Below are positions 46,385 to 58,735 of a DNA stretch of 64,000 nt, in pieces; position 1 is the first letter of the stretch; every line of letters begins with the position of its first letter. A model generated the notes under the pieces. The model was not told the origin of the DNA. It saw only the letters and a list, made by a program, of their open reading frames with translations, and did not search any database. Both the position numbers and the translations under genes were made by a program. This DNA is from Amorphophallus konjac (lineage: Eukaryota; Streptophyta; Magnoliopsida; Alismatales; Araceae), in the NCBI GenBank assembly GCA_022559845.1, contig CM040117.1, forward strand, positions 14,842,856 through 14,906,855, in the 5' to 3' direction.

Positions 46385-48054
46385 TTAGTCCGACCCGTAC
46401 ATGGGTGATGGCGGACCAGGACACCCGAATGTGTGCCATGCATGCATGTTATGTAACCGGAGATGGGTGGCATGAGGTACACCTAAATGTCCAAGTATGA
46501 CCCAGTCATGCATGGACGGCCCTTTGGATTTGGGAGACTTGAGAGGGCTAGGAAAGCCGGGTGTGGAAGAGCTGGGTGGAGGTGTATCGTGGACGGGCTT
46601 GGTGGGTATGGAGGACCCGGCCCGTAGGAAAGGGGTATGAAAGTGGACTTCCCCGATAAGGTATGAGGGAAGTGATGGGTCACGGGGCCCACTAGAGTAG
46701 GGGTCAAATGGGTCAAAGAATGTGTGACCCCTTGTGGTGGGTTCCCACAAGTCACGGTCCCACGTGTAGAAGTTTTGAAGGTGTGGATAATCACCTTCTT
46801 GAATTGTGATGGGTGGGACGGGGACCGTAGGCAAGAAGTATGATTCCTCCCTCAGACAAAAGGGTATGAATTCAGGCTCGTCCGGTAAGGGAAGGAGTAA
46901 GAGGACCTCCGTGGTGATACAACCCACGGTGCATTCGGAGGTAATAGACCCTAAGGCCGGATGAGTGAGGCTAAGACTAGTGGGTTGGTCAAAGCCTCGG
47001 GCCAAAAGGTGCGTCAACTCCCATTGTGAATCCAATCCCATGACAAGATCGTCCAATGTGTCAACATGGTGACGAGATCGAAAGGTGGTATGGAATGAGT
47101 TGACTGGCACTAAAGGTAAGGTGGGGTCCATGGACGGGAAGGGATGTGGGACCAAGCCATCCTTGAGCCATCTAAGAGTGGCTCGGCTATGTAAAGTGTT
47201 CCCGTAAGAAACACGGGTGGCTCGGGCTTTGGTAGTTCCCACTTTGATGGTTTCGAATGAAGACCGGAGGTAGATAACAATGGAGCATCCATGGGTGGTG
47301 GAGTAGCTTGTGTCCTTTCCCACCAATCCGAAATCATTTTCTTTATTTCCTCTAAGGAGCGGGTTGGAGGAGGGACCTTGGGGTGGACTAGCTCCTTAAC
47401 TCTCGGCTCGGGTGTGGGCCTCGGCTCGGTTATAAGCGGGACTTCCACTCGGTTGGAGGTGCTTGAGTGGGTTGGGATGGGAGTGCCAAGGGGAGGTTGG
47501 TTGGTGGTGCATGGGCGGGCCACTAGATTGGGGTCACTTTGGTGGGCTTGGACGGCGGTGAAGGGGTGGGATTGGGTAGAGGTGTGGCCCACTTGATTGT
47601 GGGTGAGTTGGTGGGGTTGGTGAGTGGAATGACCTCCGTGGTTGGAGGTAGGTGGGCGGGGAACGTAGGCCCTCCTAAGCACTCTCTTCATTTCCCACCA
47701 TGACTCGATGGGCCTTAGATTCCTATCCTCCCTCCAATATTTGATGTCCCTCCAAGTTGCAGCGGCTTCACCAAAAAGTCACCTTTTGGCAACATCGACT
47801 TGCATGGGCCCGTACATGATGTACACCTCGAAGTAATCATCCATAATGGCTTCCCATTCTAGATAGACACTCGGGTCATCGGACCCGTAGAAATCCCGGG
47901 TTTCGGGCCTCGTGGGGTGGTTCGGGTGGTCCTTCCATTTGAGATAGTATCGCCACCATCCGGGAGTTTGGGACTCCATGGGACACGGGGAAACTAGTGG
48001 ATGGCCATGCCGACACTCGGACCAAAACACTAGACACGACACTAAGTAATGCAA
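46385..48054 (-). pseudogene. Gag-only minus element protein
   Basis: The frame starts in the first half of a Ty3/gypsy Gag domain (DDPSVYLEWE, MDDYFEVY, the EAAATWRDIKYW helix, KRVLRRAYVP), then a long Pro/Thr/His-rich linker, an EEIKKMISDWWERTQ helix, and the same conserved unknown region as the plus-strand array (WLKDGLVP, VDTLDDL, TTEVLLLLP, PPITIQE), ending in SPMYGSD at 46385. Lesions: TGG to TGA at 47779-47781, and a one-base deletion at about 47174. It lacks the second half of the Gag domain that the array copies retain. No pol gene is present. Confidence 0.75.
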
Positions 48055-48349
48055 AGTTGGAATGCACTAACTAATGCACACTAAGGACCCTAGACGTAAA
48101 CCAAGACTCGGTACGGGGCGGAGACAATCGACCCGAAGGTCACTCGCACAAGTGTGCGGCCTTCCCGATAGGCGTAACCTAACGGTCGGACAACACCTTT
48201 TTATATACCGAGTAAAGGGATGTATGCGACCCAAAAATGACTCTTTTTGTTGTTTTAAAAATGTGATGATCCTAAACACGACTTAGACCGACTAATGACT
48301 ACATGACACTCTTTTTTTTTTTTGAATGCAAACACCCTAGACTCAACCT

Positions 48350-48361
48350 GCTCTGATACCA
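48350..48361 (-). other. Primer-binding site, gag-only minus element
   Basis: TGGTATCAGAGC on the minus strand, three bases after the 5' LTR end, complementary to initiator tRNA-Met. Confidence 0.9.
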
Positions 48362-48364
48362 AAT

Positions 48365-50536
48365 TGATGCGGGACGGGACCACGGACACGACAAGCTCGC
48401 GATCGTCCCTTAACGAGGGAAGCGTCGGATGTGCGCGGTTGAGAAACCGGCAATGAGCTAGGGTGGTCGGCTCTCTTTTGCGCCCGGATCGGGTCACGGG
48501 ACGGCTTCGCTCTCTCTCGCAGCAGTGATATTATAAATTGAAGGCGAGCTAGGTATCCCTACACATGCTCTCTAGCAGCGGCATATAAAGCATATAAAGA
48601 ATTAAGCTAATGCCAAGTGTAAGGGTGAAGGCGATACCTCCACGCTCTCGGCGTGGCGAAGACGGCACCCGGCCAAAGCTCATACTCCCGGGAACTTAGT
48701 ACATTATGTTTACAGCAATGCAATTAAGCCCACTCCACGCAGGGAGGTAAAGGGCGACACAAGTGGGCCCGGGAGGACCAAGTTCGGGTTGACGGGCGGT
48801 TTCGGGCAATGCTTCGGCTTCACGCGTACTCGTGCTAGTTGGGGGGGCCCACGTATTGACCGGAGGGGTCGTGTGGGGCCTGATGACTCCTCTATTGTGG
48901 AGACACCTGGAAAGCGTTCCCCTGGGATGGCGAGCTGCTGGAACGACCGCCGGACGCCGGGCGGCCCTCGGACGACGCTCGCCGGGAACTCGGCCACGAA
49001 TCTGAAAATTCTGTTTGTAGGCGCGCGACTCGGAGAAACCTGCTGCTGCGATCAGCCCCGTCGTCGGAATGTGACGAGGTTAGCGCCGTTGGAAAGCTGA
49101 CTCAGAGTACTTCGACGTAGGGGTCTTCAAAAAAAATAATCAGATCTGTATTTCTGATCATGTATTTTACAAGCTTGCTGGAATCTGGCCAGAACTGCAG
49201 GGGCAGGTTCTGACTTCTCTGAAGATCGACGTTGACCGGAAAGAAGACCTCCGAATCTTGGAATAATGTCTTCAGAAAAGTTGAAGGTCTCTGAGAGAGG
49301 AATCCAGGACTATTTTTGGTATTCTGATTGGAGACGAAATGGATTTTCTGGGATTTTTTTTCTAGACCTGGGTCGGATCTGGGAAACTGTGGGCAGACTG
49401 TTCTTGGGAACTTGGACGAAATTTGAAAAATATTTGGAGGGTGAACCAAAAATTAATAAAATTCCTGGTGGTAGAGGGATGTGGACAGAGATCTCAGTAA
49501 AGTTGGGCGACCCAAAAAAAATCAAAATGTGGTTCGAATGGGGTAAACTCAGAGCTGATGAACAGTAAACAGAACCAGGAGAGATCTGGAACTTGGACTT
49601 GGACGAAAATCAAAAAATAGCTAAAAGATGAATTTTGACTTGATTTTTTTTGTGGGGATAAGGGTTCTAGAGGGGAACCAACCCTGAAATTTGGAGCTTC
49701 AGAAGACGAAGGGAGTGATAGCAGGAATTCGGAGAAGAAGGGTCTATCCTGAGTGGACAGAACACCGAAACCGTTGGCGATGACGCGTCGGCGGCGAGAC
49801 AATGGCGGCGACGATCACCGGAGTTGCTTCAGATGCTGGAGGGGATCAAGGGGGAAGGGATTACACTCTAGAAAGGGGGCTGGAGGTGGAGGAACTTGGG
49901 AGAGAGAGGGGAGGGGCGCAAGATCCAATTGGGGGCAAATGTCTTTTTTTCCTTCATTAATTCATTCAATATGAAAAATACAACCTTATATAAGATGCCA
50001 ACCAAACTCAACCTCAACCCTTGGATCTAGGGGTTTGGATTGAAGGGCTGGGATGAGGTATGACCAACCACAAGAAATACAATATTTAAAGGAATCTCAT
50101 TCCTAATTCTACCACATGTGGTCAAATAAAGGGAGGAAAGAAAGAAAATTAAACAACCTAGCCTAATAGAGCCAAAAGAGGGGGCGCCCCCCTTCATGGG
50201 CCAAGGGCCTTTCATGGGCCATGAGCCATCCACAAGCCCATGCTAGACTTGGACCCTTCCCATTTAGTTGGCCCATGAGGGAGTGTAAACTAATTTGGGC
50301 CTTAAGTGCATTAATGACCCATTAGAAACCTAATGACCCAATATGGCATAAGCTCCTTAATGGACTCTACTAATGGCTACCTAGCCATGGACTCTACATT
50401 AGAAATGGCCCATTGGCTTGATATAAGCCTTACAAGAAGCCCAAATGAAAGAAATTACACAATTACAATCTCATACAAGCCATAACACACAAATACACTC
50501 TACCCGTGTAATGAAATCGCCTTTGATGCCCCATCA
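48365..50536 (-). repeat. Gag-only minus element, 5' LTR
   Basis: 2,172 bp. Same ends and internal landmarks as the 3' LTR, with the palindrome at 50180-50191. Only scattered substitutions separate the two LTRs, so the insertion looks fairly recent. Confidence 0.9.
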
Positions 50537-51630
50537 AGGTCCCTCCAGGTCTTCAATAAATATCGGTAGCTGTAAGGAACCCAGTATCTCCCATGTCCGT
50601 TAGTATGGCTACGATGGAGGTCATCCAGCACTATCTCCTCGTACCCCTCGCCGCTGATCGGCAACCCAGAGATCCTCCACAGAGACCACAAGTCTAATGA
50701 GGTCTCTCCCTCAACCGTTGCCACGGTGTTCCACCTGCGGTTGAAGCGCTCCGCCAAAGCATGCAAAAGCCCCGAGTAGCAAGGGCACCCGTACAGAGCC
50801 GCGGTCACAGCATATCTGATGTCGGCTCGGTCTAGCAGCACCCGGTAGTGGTGTACTATGCCTATCAGCCACTCAGTCGCCCCATAGCGGTATCTGTGTG
50901 GCGGAATCACCGCCCAGCGGCCATACCAACTGACTGCACTCTGTCACAAAATCCCAGAAAGGAGGCTATGGTCGTCATAGCCCTCCCCGACATACTCCAG
51001 CCCTGACGGCTCCAGCACTAACCTTGGACTGCCCTCTGTCTCTGCTCGGTGGTGTCCATGCAAATCCCAGAAGGCAGGACCCATCACTCCAGCACGAACT
51101 CTGAACTGGTCTGCTCTGCTGAAAAAGCCCAGGCACTCAGCACTGGGGAACTGACTCTACCTCCAGTAATCCACAGAGAAACTCGGGAAGCCACAAAGGA
51201 CAATCTCGTGCAAGCTATCTCGACCCACTAAGATCGCCCGCTCCAGTCGGCGACGGGCTCCAGCAACCCGAGAGTCACTCTCCTCCAGGCCTGGCGGGAC
51301 AAAGTGCCTGATAAACTAAAATAGGTGACGGTCCAAAGGGAACCCCATTGGATAGGCACTGCTGTGATCATAAGTGTAAATTTTGCCCGCCTCCGACGAG
51401 CGGGCCAGCTCTACAACCCCAACCCCGTTGCCGCGCTCGCCGACGGGGCCCTCTGCCACAACCGCCTGCCCACCATCAAGCTGCTCTACACTAGCCGCGG
51501 TAACAACTGGCGGGCCCAAAGGGGGAATGGGCCACTCTGTCCTCCTCACCCAGTGGTCCTCCTCCCGGACCACATGCCTCGGCACCCTCTCGTCCCTGCC
51601 AAATCGGGCCATAGCAGCAAGACATAGCAC
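50537..51630 (-). pseudogene. Tat antisense gene, exon 1 first part (N-terminus and PMD N-terminal half)
   Basis: One frame reads from ATG 51630 to the insertion point, broken only by TAG at 51316-51318, TAG at 51157-51159 and TGA at 50944-50946. The first 90 codons are low-complexity (Val/Glu/Gly-rich). After a PPGLEE segment come the PMD motifs AVSWYGRWAVIPPHRYR, ALYGCPCYSGLLHALAERF, and LWSLWRISGLPISGEGYEE (about 50650-50700), the most diagnostic part of the plant mobile domain. It joins the 43758 side through AGGTC. PMD proteins act in the nucleus in host silencing pathways; the role in Tat elements is not known. The promoter is not identified. Confidence 0.7.
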
Positions 51631-51771
51631 AAAAATGGTCAGTATGCCAGAAATTCAATACATACAGTACAACAAATCACAAATATATGAAGCATCAAAA
51701 TGCAACTACAACAACTCAGAAGGAGACGTTCATGGGCCGTACGCCCTCGTCTCCGCCTCCGACACACGACC

Positions 51772-51783
51772 GTGGGGGGCATT
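51772..51783 (+). other. Tat polypurine tract
   Basis: GTGGGGGGCATT immediately precedes the 3' LTR start TGTTGTACC at 51784. Primes plus-strand synthesis. Confidence 0.75.
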
Positions 51784-53177
51784 TGTTGTACCCGGACTAT
51801 TTCCCAAGCAAAATACCCAGAAATAGGGGTTCGGGAATTTCCTCGAACACCTTCAAGGCATGCGCTACTCGGCCCCTCCGACAATCCAGTGGGTCCGACC
51901 AACGGCCCTAGCACGTTAGCCGAGGTGCACGATGGCTCTAGTAATCGATCGGGACCACTCCCGACTCATAAGTCGCAGACTTCCTCCGCACTCTACACGG
52001 TCACCCGGGCTGCCTCGGGGACACTCTGAGTACAAGCCACGCCACGTGGCACTCAGTGAAAAGGCTGGGGGCCTACCCCGGAACGCCTTCCCTTAACACT
52101 CCAAGGTCAAAGGGAGACCCAAATAGGTCAACCACAGGCTCAGGAGGCCCGTAGTACGCGTGTACGGCTCACACAGTGCGTTCGGCATTCTGCCGAACAC
52201 CTTGTGGGCGCACGTGTTTCAACCCTTCTACACCAGCCCATGGGCCACCCCATGGTCCCAGTACACCAATTGGGTCCTACAACGACCCCCCAGCAAGTCG
52301 GGGCCACCCCCGACCCTCAGACACGTGGCAACATGCCACTCGACTTTAGCTCTCGGACCAACCCGAGGCTACCCTGCCAACCCGTCGTACAACATGGCAC
52401 GTAGCACGAGGTAGGGCCCATCGGCCCAAGGTACCTCCTCCCAGCCCCTACGGACTCCTACGCTTGGCCCTTGGCCAAATCCGAGGCCCGTCGGCCACCT
52501 AGGTGGCTCGTTCTGCAACCCGGGGTGTGTCGGGCATTCGCTCGAACACCTTGCGAGCGGCCACTACAACTCGAAGAACAATGGCTCCCATGGGCCATCT
52601 CAATACCCCGAAACTTCATATCCCCCAAGGGATATCCCCAGACGATGAAGGAAGATCCCCGTGAGCCATCCCTCGGGGTTACGGCTTTGCCCAGGGGCCC
52701 GTGCGCCCCAGGGCGTGGCCGCGCCCCCGGGGAGAGTGAACTCCCTGGGGGGCCGCTCCCTCTCCTCAGCCCGGAGGTCCGACAGCCCTCCCCAGTCCCT
52801 GTTCGTGCAGATACGGTCCCAGGTTCATGTAAAGCTCGTTCATCGTACCCGTACACGGAAGAATTCACAAAGATGAAGTCCCGGGAATACGTGGAGTTGC
52901 ACACGTCAATCCCTCGGTCTACGCGAACAAGCAGCCAGTCAGCCAGTCCAAGCCCATATCCTTTATCTTCTAGCATCCAAACGACTCAAAGTGGGGCTAA
53001 ATTAACCAAAAAACTGGGTTTTATAGAAGGGGGGACCACTCCCTCTCTCTCCCTCTACCTGGTCCGCCCAAACCCCCCTTGGGGAGGCCCAAGCTGGTCC
53101 GCCTAAACCCCCAAGGGGGGGGGGGGTTTAGGCGAACAAGCCTGGACCCCCAGGCTGGTCCGCCTAAACCCTTGTAT
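51784..53177 (+). repeat. Tat 3' LTR, first part
   Basis: Matches the 5' LTR from 8082 to about 9400, with scattered substitutions and one insertion of roughly 38 bp in the GC-rich stretch around 52700-52740. Ends at the Tekay insertion. Carries an enlarged version of the GGTCCGCCTAAACC hairpin cluster (53050-53170), including an 11-14-G run. Confidence 0.9.
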
Positions 53178-55173
53178 TGTGGCGCCCCCTTCCCGCGATC
53201 CCGTATCGTGTCCGGGGACGTCACATCGGATGTACGGAAGTGTTGTAGGCCGAATATTTGCAAGGCACTAAAGGCCAAACCATCACATATTCCAAAAGAA
53301 ATATAACCATACCATTTTCATAAGATAAAACACTCATAATTTACATCGTATATAGAGTACTACATATCTCTATCCAAAAGTCATATTTACATTCATTATT
53401 CAAAGGGAAACTAAATCTATTTATTCTGCGCGGCGGAATCCAAACTAAACCCGGGATCATCCTCCGACCTACCGCCCGTCGGAGTCAAGACGCACACTGG
53501 TCAATTTCCTGAAATGGTTAGGCAACGAAAGTGAGTCCAAAGACTCAGTAGGCATTAAAACCAATCACATGCTTATCATATACTAAACTGTGCAAATCCA
53601 TGATATATAAAGCTAATCACAATTTCACTGATTGTACATATACTATGAATGCGAAGGAAATATAAAGAGTAAATAATTTTCAGTTTATAAGCAGATGCGT
53701 ATAACAAATCTTATCTGACTTATATATAAATGGCATAATACATATCTTAGCTAAATCAGAGCTTATACAGATGAACTTATTTTCAGATCATATCAAAGTC
53801 ATATATCAAATCTGAACTTCATATTATTTGGCAGCATATATTGGATAGGCATCCCGTCACTAAAAGCAGTAGCAAACACATACCTAGGCATCCATACGTC
53901 GACATAAAGATAAATGGTCTAAACGCTGGAGCCTGTCGGCCTTGATCAACCACGCAGGATCGGGAGTTAATACTCCACCATTCCCCAGATAATTTTCTTA
54001 TTCTGGGTTCCGGATTTTTCAGAAGTCCGTTTGTCCTCGGAAATGGGCCTAATCCCGTAGCGGAAGCTAACTACGGTTTGTCGCCCCACACCTCCTTAAA
54101 GTGACACAGTCCATATGCTTAATCAAATTTTTATTTTTATTATGATGCTTATTACATAGTCGTCTCAATACTCAAAACTTGTCATTGAACTTTACAAAAT
54201 AACTGGATCGTATTTTAATATTATTAACTAAATATATATAATATTCGAAGAGATTAGAGTAGAGAGATAGGAGAGAGAGTAGAGAGAGAAAGTAGAGAGA
54301 GAAAGTAGAAAGAGATTAGAGAGAAATTAGAGAGAGATTAGAGAGGAAAATAATATTTTACATAATGATAACTAAATAAATAACTGATTCTAAACATAAA
54401 TCATTGGGTTAAATAAATCAATGACTTAAATTACATTTCAAATAAAATCAAATCAAAGAAATGTAAATAACAAATAACATGCACTCGGTTTATCATGCCT
54501 ACCTTTAAGATGGATTTCCGAATTGACTTTAGTATCTCACCCGAGCTCCCGTAAAAGTCCTTGCGTAGGAAAAGATAATTTTCCCGTTCCAGATATGTAA
54601 AGAAGGGCGAAATTGTCCAAATAAGTTTCAAATCCTCCGTCCAATTTTTTTGTCAAATATTTATATTATTCTGATGTATTATCTTCTCCGTTTATTAATA
54701 AGAGAATGAGAGTGAGAAGAGAGATGAGAGAGAAAGTAGAGAGAGAAAATAGAGAGAGAAAATAGAGAGAGTAAGTAAAGAGAGAGTAGAGAAAGAAGGT
54801 AGAAGAGAGATTTAAAGAGAGAAAGTAGAGAGAAAATAGAGAGAGAAACTAGATAGAGAAAGTAGAGAGAGAAAGTAGAGAGAGAAAGTAAAGAGAGAGT
54901 TGAGAGAGAAGGTATAAGAGAGATTTAAAGAGAGAAAGTAGAGAGAGAAAGTAGAGAGAGAAAGTAGAGAGTGGAGAGAAAGTAGAGAGTAGGGAGAATA
55001 GAGAGAGAAAGTAGAGAGAATATAGAGAAATAAAGAGAGTGGAGAGAGAAAATAGAGAGGGTGTAGAGAGAGAAAGTAAAAAAGTGTAGAGAGAGAAATT
55101 AGAGAGAGACTAGAGAGAGTAGAAAGAGAATTGAAAAGAGAAAATAAAAATAGAAAGATAGAGATAGAGATGG

Positions 55174-55247
<74 letters not shown>

Positions 55248-55838
55248 ATGAGAGAGAGAGGGGTAGAGAGAGAGTGGAGAGTTGGGGGGAGAAGGTGAGA
55301 ATGTGGGAGAGGGAGAGGGGGAGGGGTGGTTTATATAGGGGAGAGGGGGAGAGGATAAGGAGATGAGGTGGAGGGAGAGGGAGATGATAAGGATGGGGAA
55401 GGGATAAGAATGAGGGGGGAGAGGGAAGTGGGGGAGGAGAGTCACGTGGGGGTGGGGGGTAGATATTTTAGGATTTTGTTTTGATTTTTTTTATATATAT
55501 AAAAACTCTTAATAACATGATTTCTAAGAACTAGCTCACTTTATCTCATTTTTGTCCTTCCAAACGTCAAAATTTGAAAAAGTGTTCAACATGAAACTTG
55601 TAGATTTTTCAGTTATCTTTCCAACGAGTCCAATATTGACCTATTCTGACATCCCTATGAGGAGTTACGTATTAATAAAGAAGATGTCTATTTAATTTGT
55701 ATACTAACATCCGTTAAACCCGTATTTTCTATACAGTTCAAGGCGTTGGGGTTCGATTTAGAGAATCTAGAATCTGTATAGGTTCCAGAAGTAAAGTGCT
55801 TAGTTATTTTTAGGTTTCGAACGGATTCGGGTGTTACA
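53178..55838 (-). repeat. Tekay 3' LTR
   Basis: 2,661 bp. TATA box (TATATAAA, minus) at 55330-55337, just beside a long GA-rich tract (about 54240-55440) with a (GT)n run at about 55203-55230. Closely matches the other LTR; most differences are in repeat length. Confidence 0.93.
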
Positions 55839-55874
55839 AATCTCTCCCCCTTAAACAAATTTCGTCCTCGAAAT

Positions 55875-56717
55875 TTAAAGATTTACGCAATACGTACCGA
55901 ATAGTTGTGGATATCTCTTCCTCATTTCATCTTCCATCTCCCAAGTAGCTTCTTCTGTTGAGGTACTTTTCCACGATACCTTCACCAATGGAATTGTCTT
56001 CGTTCTCAGCACTTGTTCTTTCTGATCGAGAATGCGAACTGGATTCTCCTCATATGTAAGATCCGGCTGAATTTTCAACTGTTCATGATCTATAACGTGT
56101 GATGAGTCTGGCATGTATTTTCTTAACATGGACACATGGAATACATCATGAACTCCTGACAATGATGGTGGTAAAGCCAGCTGATATGCCACCTCTCCAA
56201 TCCTTCTTAAGATTTCAAATGGTCCAACATACCTTGGACTGAGTTTACCTTTCTTGCCAAATCTCATTACTCCCCTAGTAGGCGAAACTTTCAGAAATAC
56301 GTGATCCCCGACAACAAATTGTAGATCTCTCCTTCTTTGATCAGCATAGCTTTTCTGCCGACTCTGAGCTGTAAGTAATCTTTTTCTAATCAACTCAACC
56401 TTTTCTACACAATCCTGTACAATCTGTGGCCCAATCAATCTCCGCTCACCAACCTCATCCCAACAAACAGGTGACCTACACGGTCTACCATATAATGCTT
56501 CATATGGTGCCATTCCTATGCTTGTATGATGGCTGTTATTATATGCAAACTCAATTAAAGCCAGATGCTCATCCCAGCTGCCTCGCCAGTCTAAACTGCA
56601 CGCCCTCAACATATCTTCTAATGTTTGAATGGTTCTCTCTGATTGTCCATCTGTTTGAGGGTGAAAAGCTGAGCTAAATTTAATTGTGTACCCAGTGCGT
56701 TCTGTAAACTCCTCCAA
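55875..56717 (-). pseudogene. pol: Tekay integrase C-terminal half and chromodomain
   Basis: Continues the integrase catalytic core after a frameshift. The catalytic Glu is in [14 protein letters not shown]; then come the GPFEILRRIGEVAYQL (GPY/F) module and PPSLSGVHDVFHVSMLRKY. The C-terminal segment (VKVSWKSTSTEEATWE) is a chromodomain of the type found in Tekay chromoviruses, which directs integration to chromatin marks. Stop at 55875. The second catalytic Asp (SDRDARF) lies just upstream at about 56750, between the two open frames. Confidence 0.92.
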
Positions 56718-56874
56718 AATTTTGCTGTAAACCTTGCATCCCTATCTGAAATAATAGACACAGGCACACCATGAAGTCTCACAATCTCTCTGATATATAA
56801 ATGGGCTAAATCCTCTAATGATTGTGTCTTTGTGATTGCCAGAAAATGGGCTGACTTAGTAAGCCTGTCAACAA

Positions 56875-58203
56875 TTACCCAAATAGAATCATGTTTTCTC
56901 TAGTCATTGGTAATCCCATCACAAAATCCATAGTGATATGCTCCCATTTCCACTGTGGAATTTCCATCAATTGTAATGGTCCCGCTGGCCTTTGATGCTC
57001 CGCCTTTACTTGTTGACAAGTAAGACATTTGCTGACAAAGTCTGCTATATCTTTCTTCATGCCAATCCACCAAAACTGTCTTTTCATGTTTTTGTACATT
57101 TTTGTACTGCCTGGGTGAATAGAATATAGTGATTTATGTGCCTCAGTTAATAGGTCTTTCTTTATTTCTTCATTCCGAGGTACACACAGTCTTCCCTGAA
57201 ATCTGATTGCCCCGTCTACACTTTGAGTAAATCTCGGTGTGCCAATCAATTTTTGTAACTGCTGATCATTCAGTTGTGCTTGCACAATTCGCTCAACCAT
57301 TGCAGACTGAATAGTTAGTTGGGCCAGAAATAAGTTTCTCCCTTTGCATATCGGAGAATACTCCACTACATCAGATGTCATTCTCCAAGTTTGGCGCAAC
57401 TGGATTGCCATTAGCCTCTTCCTGCTGAGTGCATCTGCTACCACATTTACTTTTCCTGGGTGGTAATTCAAGGTGAAATCATAATCCTTCAAAAATTCAA
57501 TCCACCGTCTTTGCCTTAAATTTAATTCTTTCTGAGAGAAAATATATTTTAAACTCTGATGGTCTGTAAATACTTCAAACTGCTCACCATACAAATAATG
57601 GCGCCAAATCTTCAGAGCATGTACCACCGCTGCCAACTCCAAATCATGTGTTGGATAATTCATCTCATGGGTCTTTAATTGTCTGGATGCATAAGCTACT
57701 ACTTTGCCATTCTGCATCAGGACACATCCTAGTCCTTTTCTAGAGGCATCTGTATATATCACAAATCCTCCTGACCCACAAGGTAAAGTAAGCACTGGGG
57801 CTGTTGTTAACCTTGTTTTTAATTCCTGAAAACTCATTTCACATTTATCTGACCATTCAAAAGGAACTCCTTTCCTAGTCAATTTGGTCATAGGAGCTGC
57901 AATAGAAGAAAACCCTTCAATAAACCTGCGATAGTAACCCGCAAGACCCAAAAAGCTCCTAATCTCACTGACATTCTTCGGCCTTTCCCAATGTAAAACT
58001 GCCTCAACCTTAGCTGGATCAACAGACACTCCATCACCAGAAATGATATGCCCTAAGAATTGGACCTTATCCAACCAGAATTCACATTTACTGAATTTCG
58101 CATAGAGTTGATGTTTCCTTAAAGTTTCCAACACAATTCTCAAATGTTCTTGATGAGTTTCAACAGTGGGAGAGTAGATCAACACATCATCAATAAACAC
58201 CAC
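56875..58203 (-). pseudogene. pol: Tekay RT C-terminal part, RNase H and integrase N-terminal half
   Basis: Starts at the RT catalytic box (FIDDVLIYS), followed by the thumb ([27 protein letters not shown]), RNase H ([36 protein letters not shown]) and the integrase zinc region ([25 protein letters not shown]). The first catalytic Asp of integrase is present in [11 protein letters not shown] frameshift at about 56890 ends the frame in TRENMILFG. Confidence 0.93.
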
Positions 58204-58735
58204 TACAAATGTATCCAGATATGGTTGAAAACTCTATTCATCAAATCCATAAATGCTGCTGGTGCATTAGTTAACCCAAATGGCATAACCAAAAATTCAT
58301 AATGCCCATATCGTGTTCTGAAAGCAGTTTTTGAGAAATCTTCTTCTCTTATCTTAGTTGGTGGTATCCAGATCTGAGATCAATCTTTGAAAATACCGTG
58401 GCAGTTCGTAGCTGATCAAATAAATCATCAATTCTTGGCAAAGGGTACTTATTCTTAATGGTCACTTGATTCAATTTCCTATAGTCAATGCATAGTCTAA
58501 GTGACCCATCTTTCTTTCTAACAAACAGAACAGGAGCACCCCAAGGGGACACACTTGGTCGAATAAACCCCTTATCTAGTAGTTCTTGCAATTGTTTCTT
58601 CAACTCTGCCAATTCAGCTGGTGCCATTCTGTAGGGAGGGATGGAAATGGGTAAAGTACCCGGTGAGAGTTCAATAGTGAACTCCACCTCTCGGTGTGGT
58701 GGCAAACCCGGAAGTTCATCAGGAAACACATCTGA
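58204..58735 (-). pseudogene. pol: Tekay RT N-terminal part
   Basis: Open from about 58729 to 58349: [47 protein letters not shown] and [13 protein letters not shown]. One-base deletions at about 58350 and 58228 shift the frame between the SGYHQL motif and the FIDD box, so a functional RT cannot be made. Confidence 0.92.

Larger units (their letters stand above)
43759..50536 (-). mobile_element. Gag-only LTR element, sister subfamily, complete copy
   Basis: The element has two LTRs, 43759-45929 (3' LTR) and 48365-50536 (5' LTR), an internal region of 2,435 bp, an initiator-Met primer site (minus strand, 48350-48361) and a polypurine tract GGGGAGAAT (45930-45938). It is flanked by a perfect AGGTC duplication (43754-43758 and 50537-50541). 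It lies in the exon of the Tat antisense gene, in that gene's orientation. LTR U5 ends and the coding region are clearly related to the plus-strand array, but the U3 part of the LTR differs, so it is a distinct subfamily. Only a Gag-related protein is encoded. Confidence 0.92.

Noticed and set aside
55110..55445. Minus-strand Ser/Leu-rich frames in the Tekay LTRs (also 62265-62756)
   Set aside because: Translation of GA/CT microsatellite; no coding signal.
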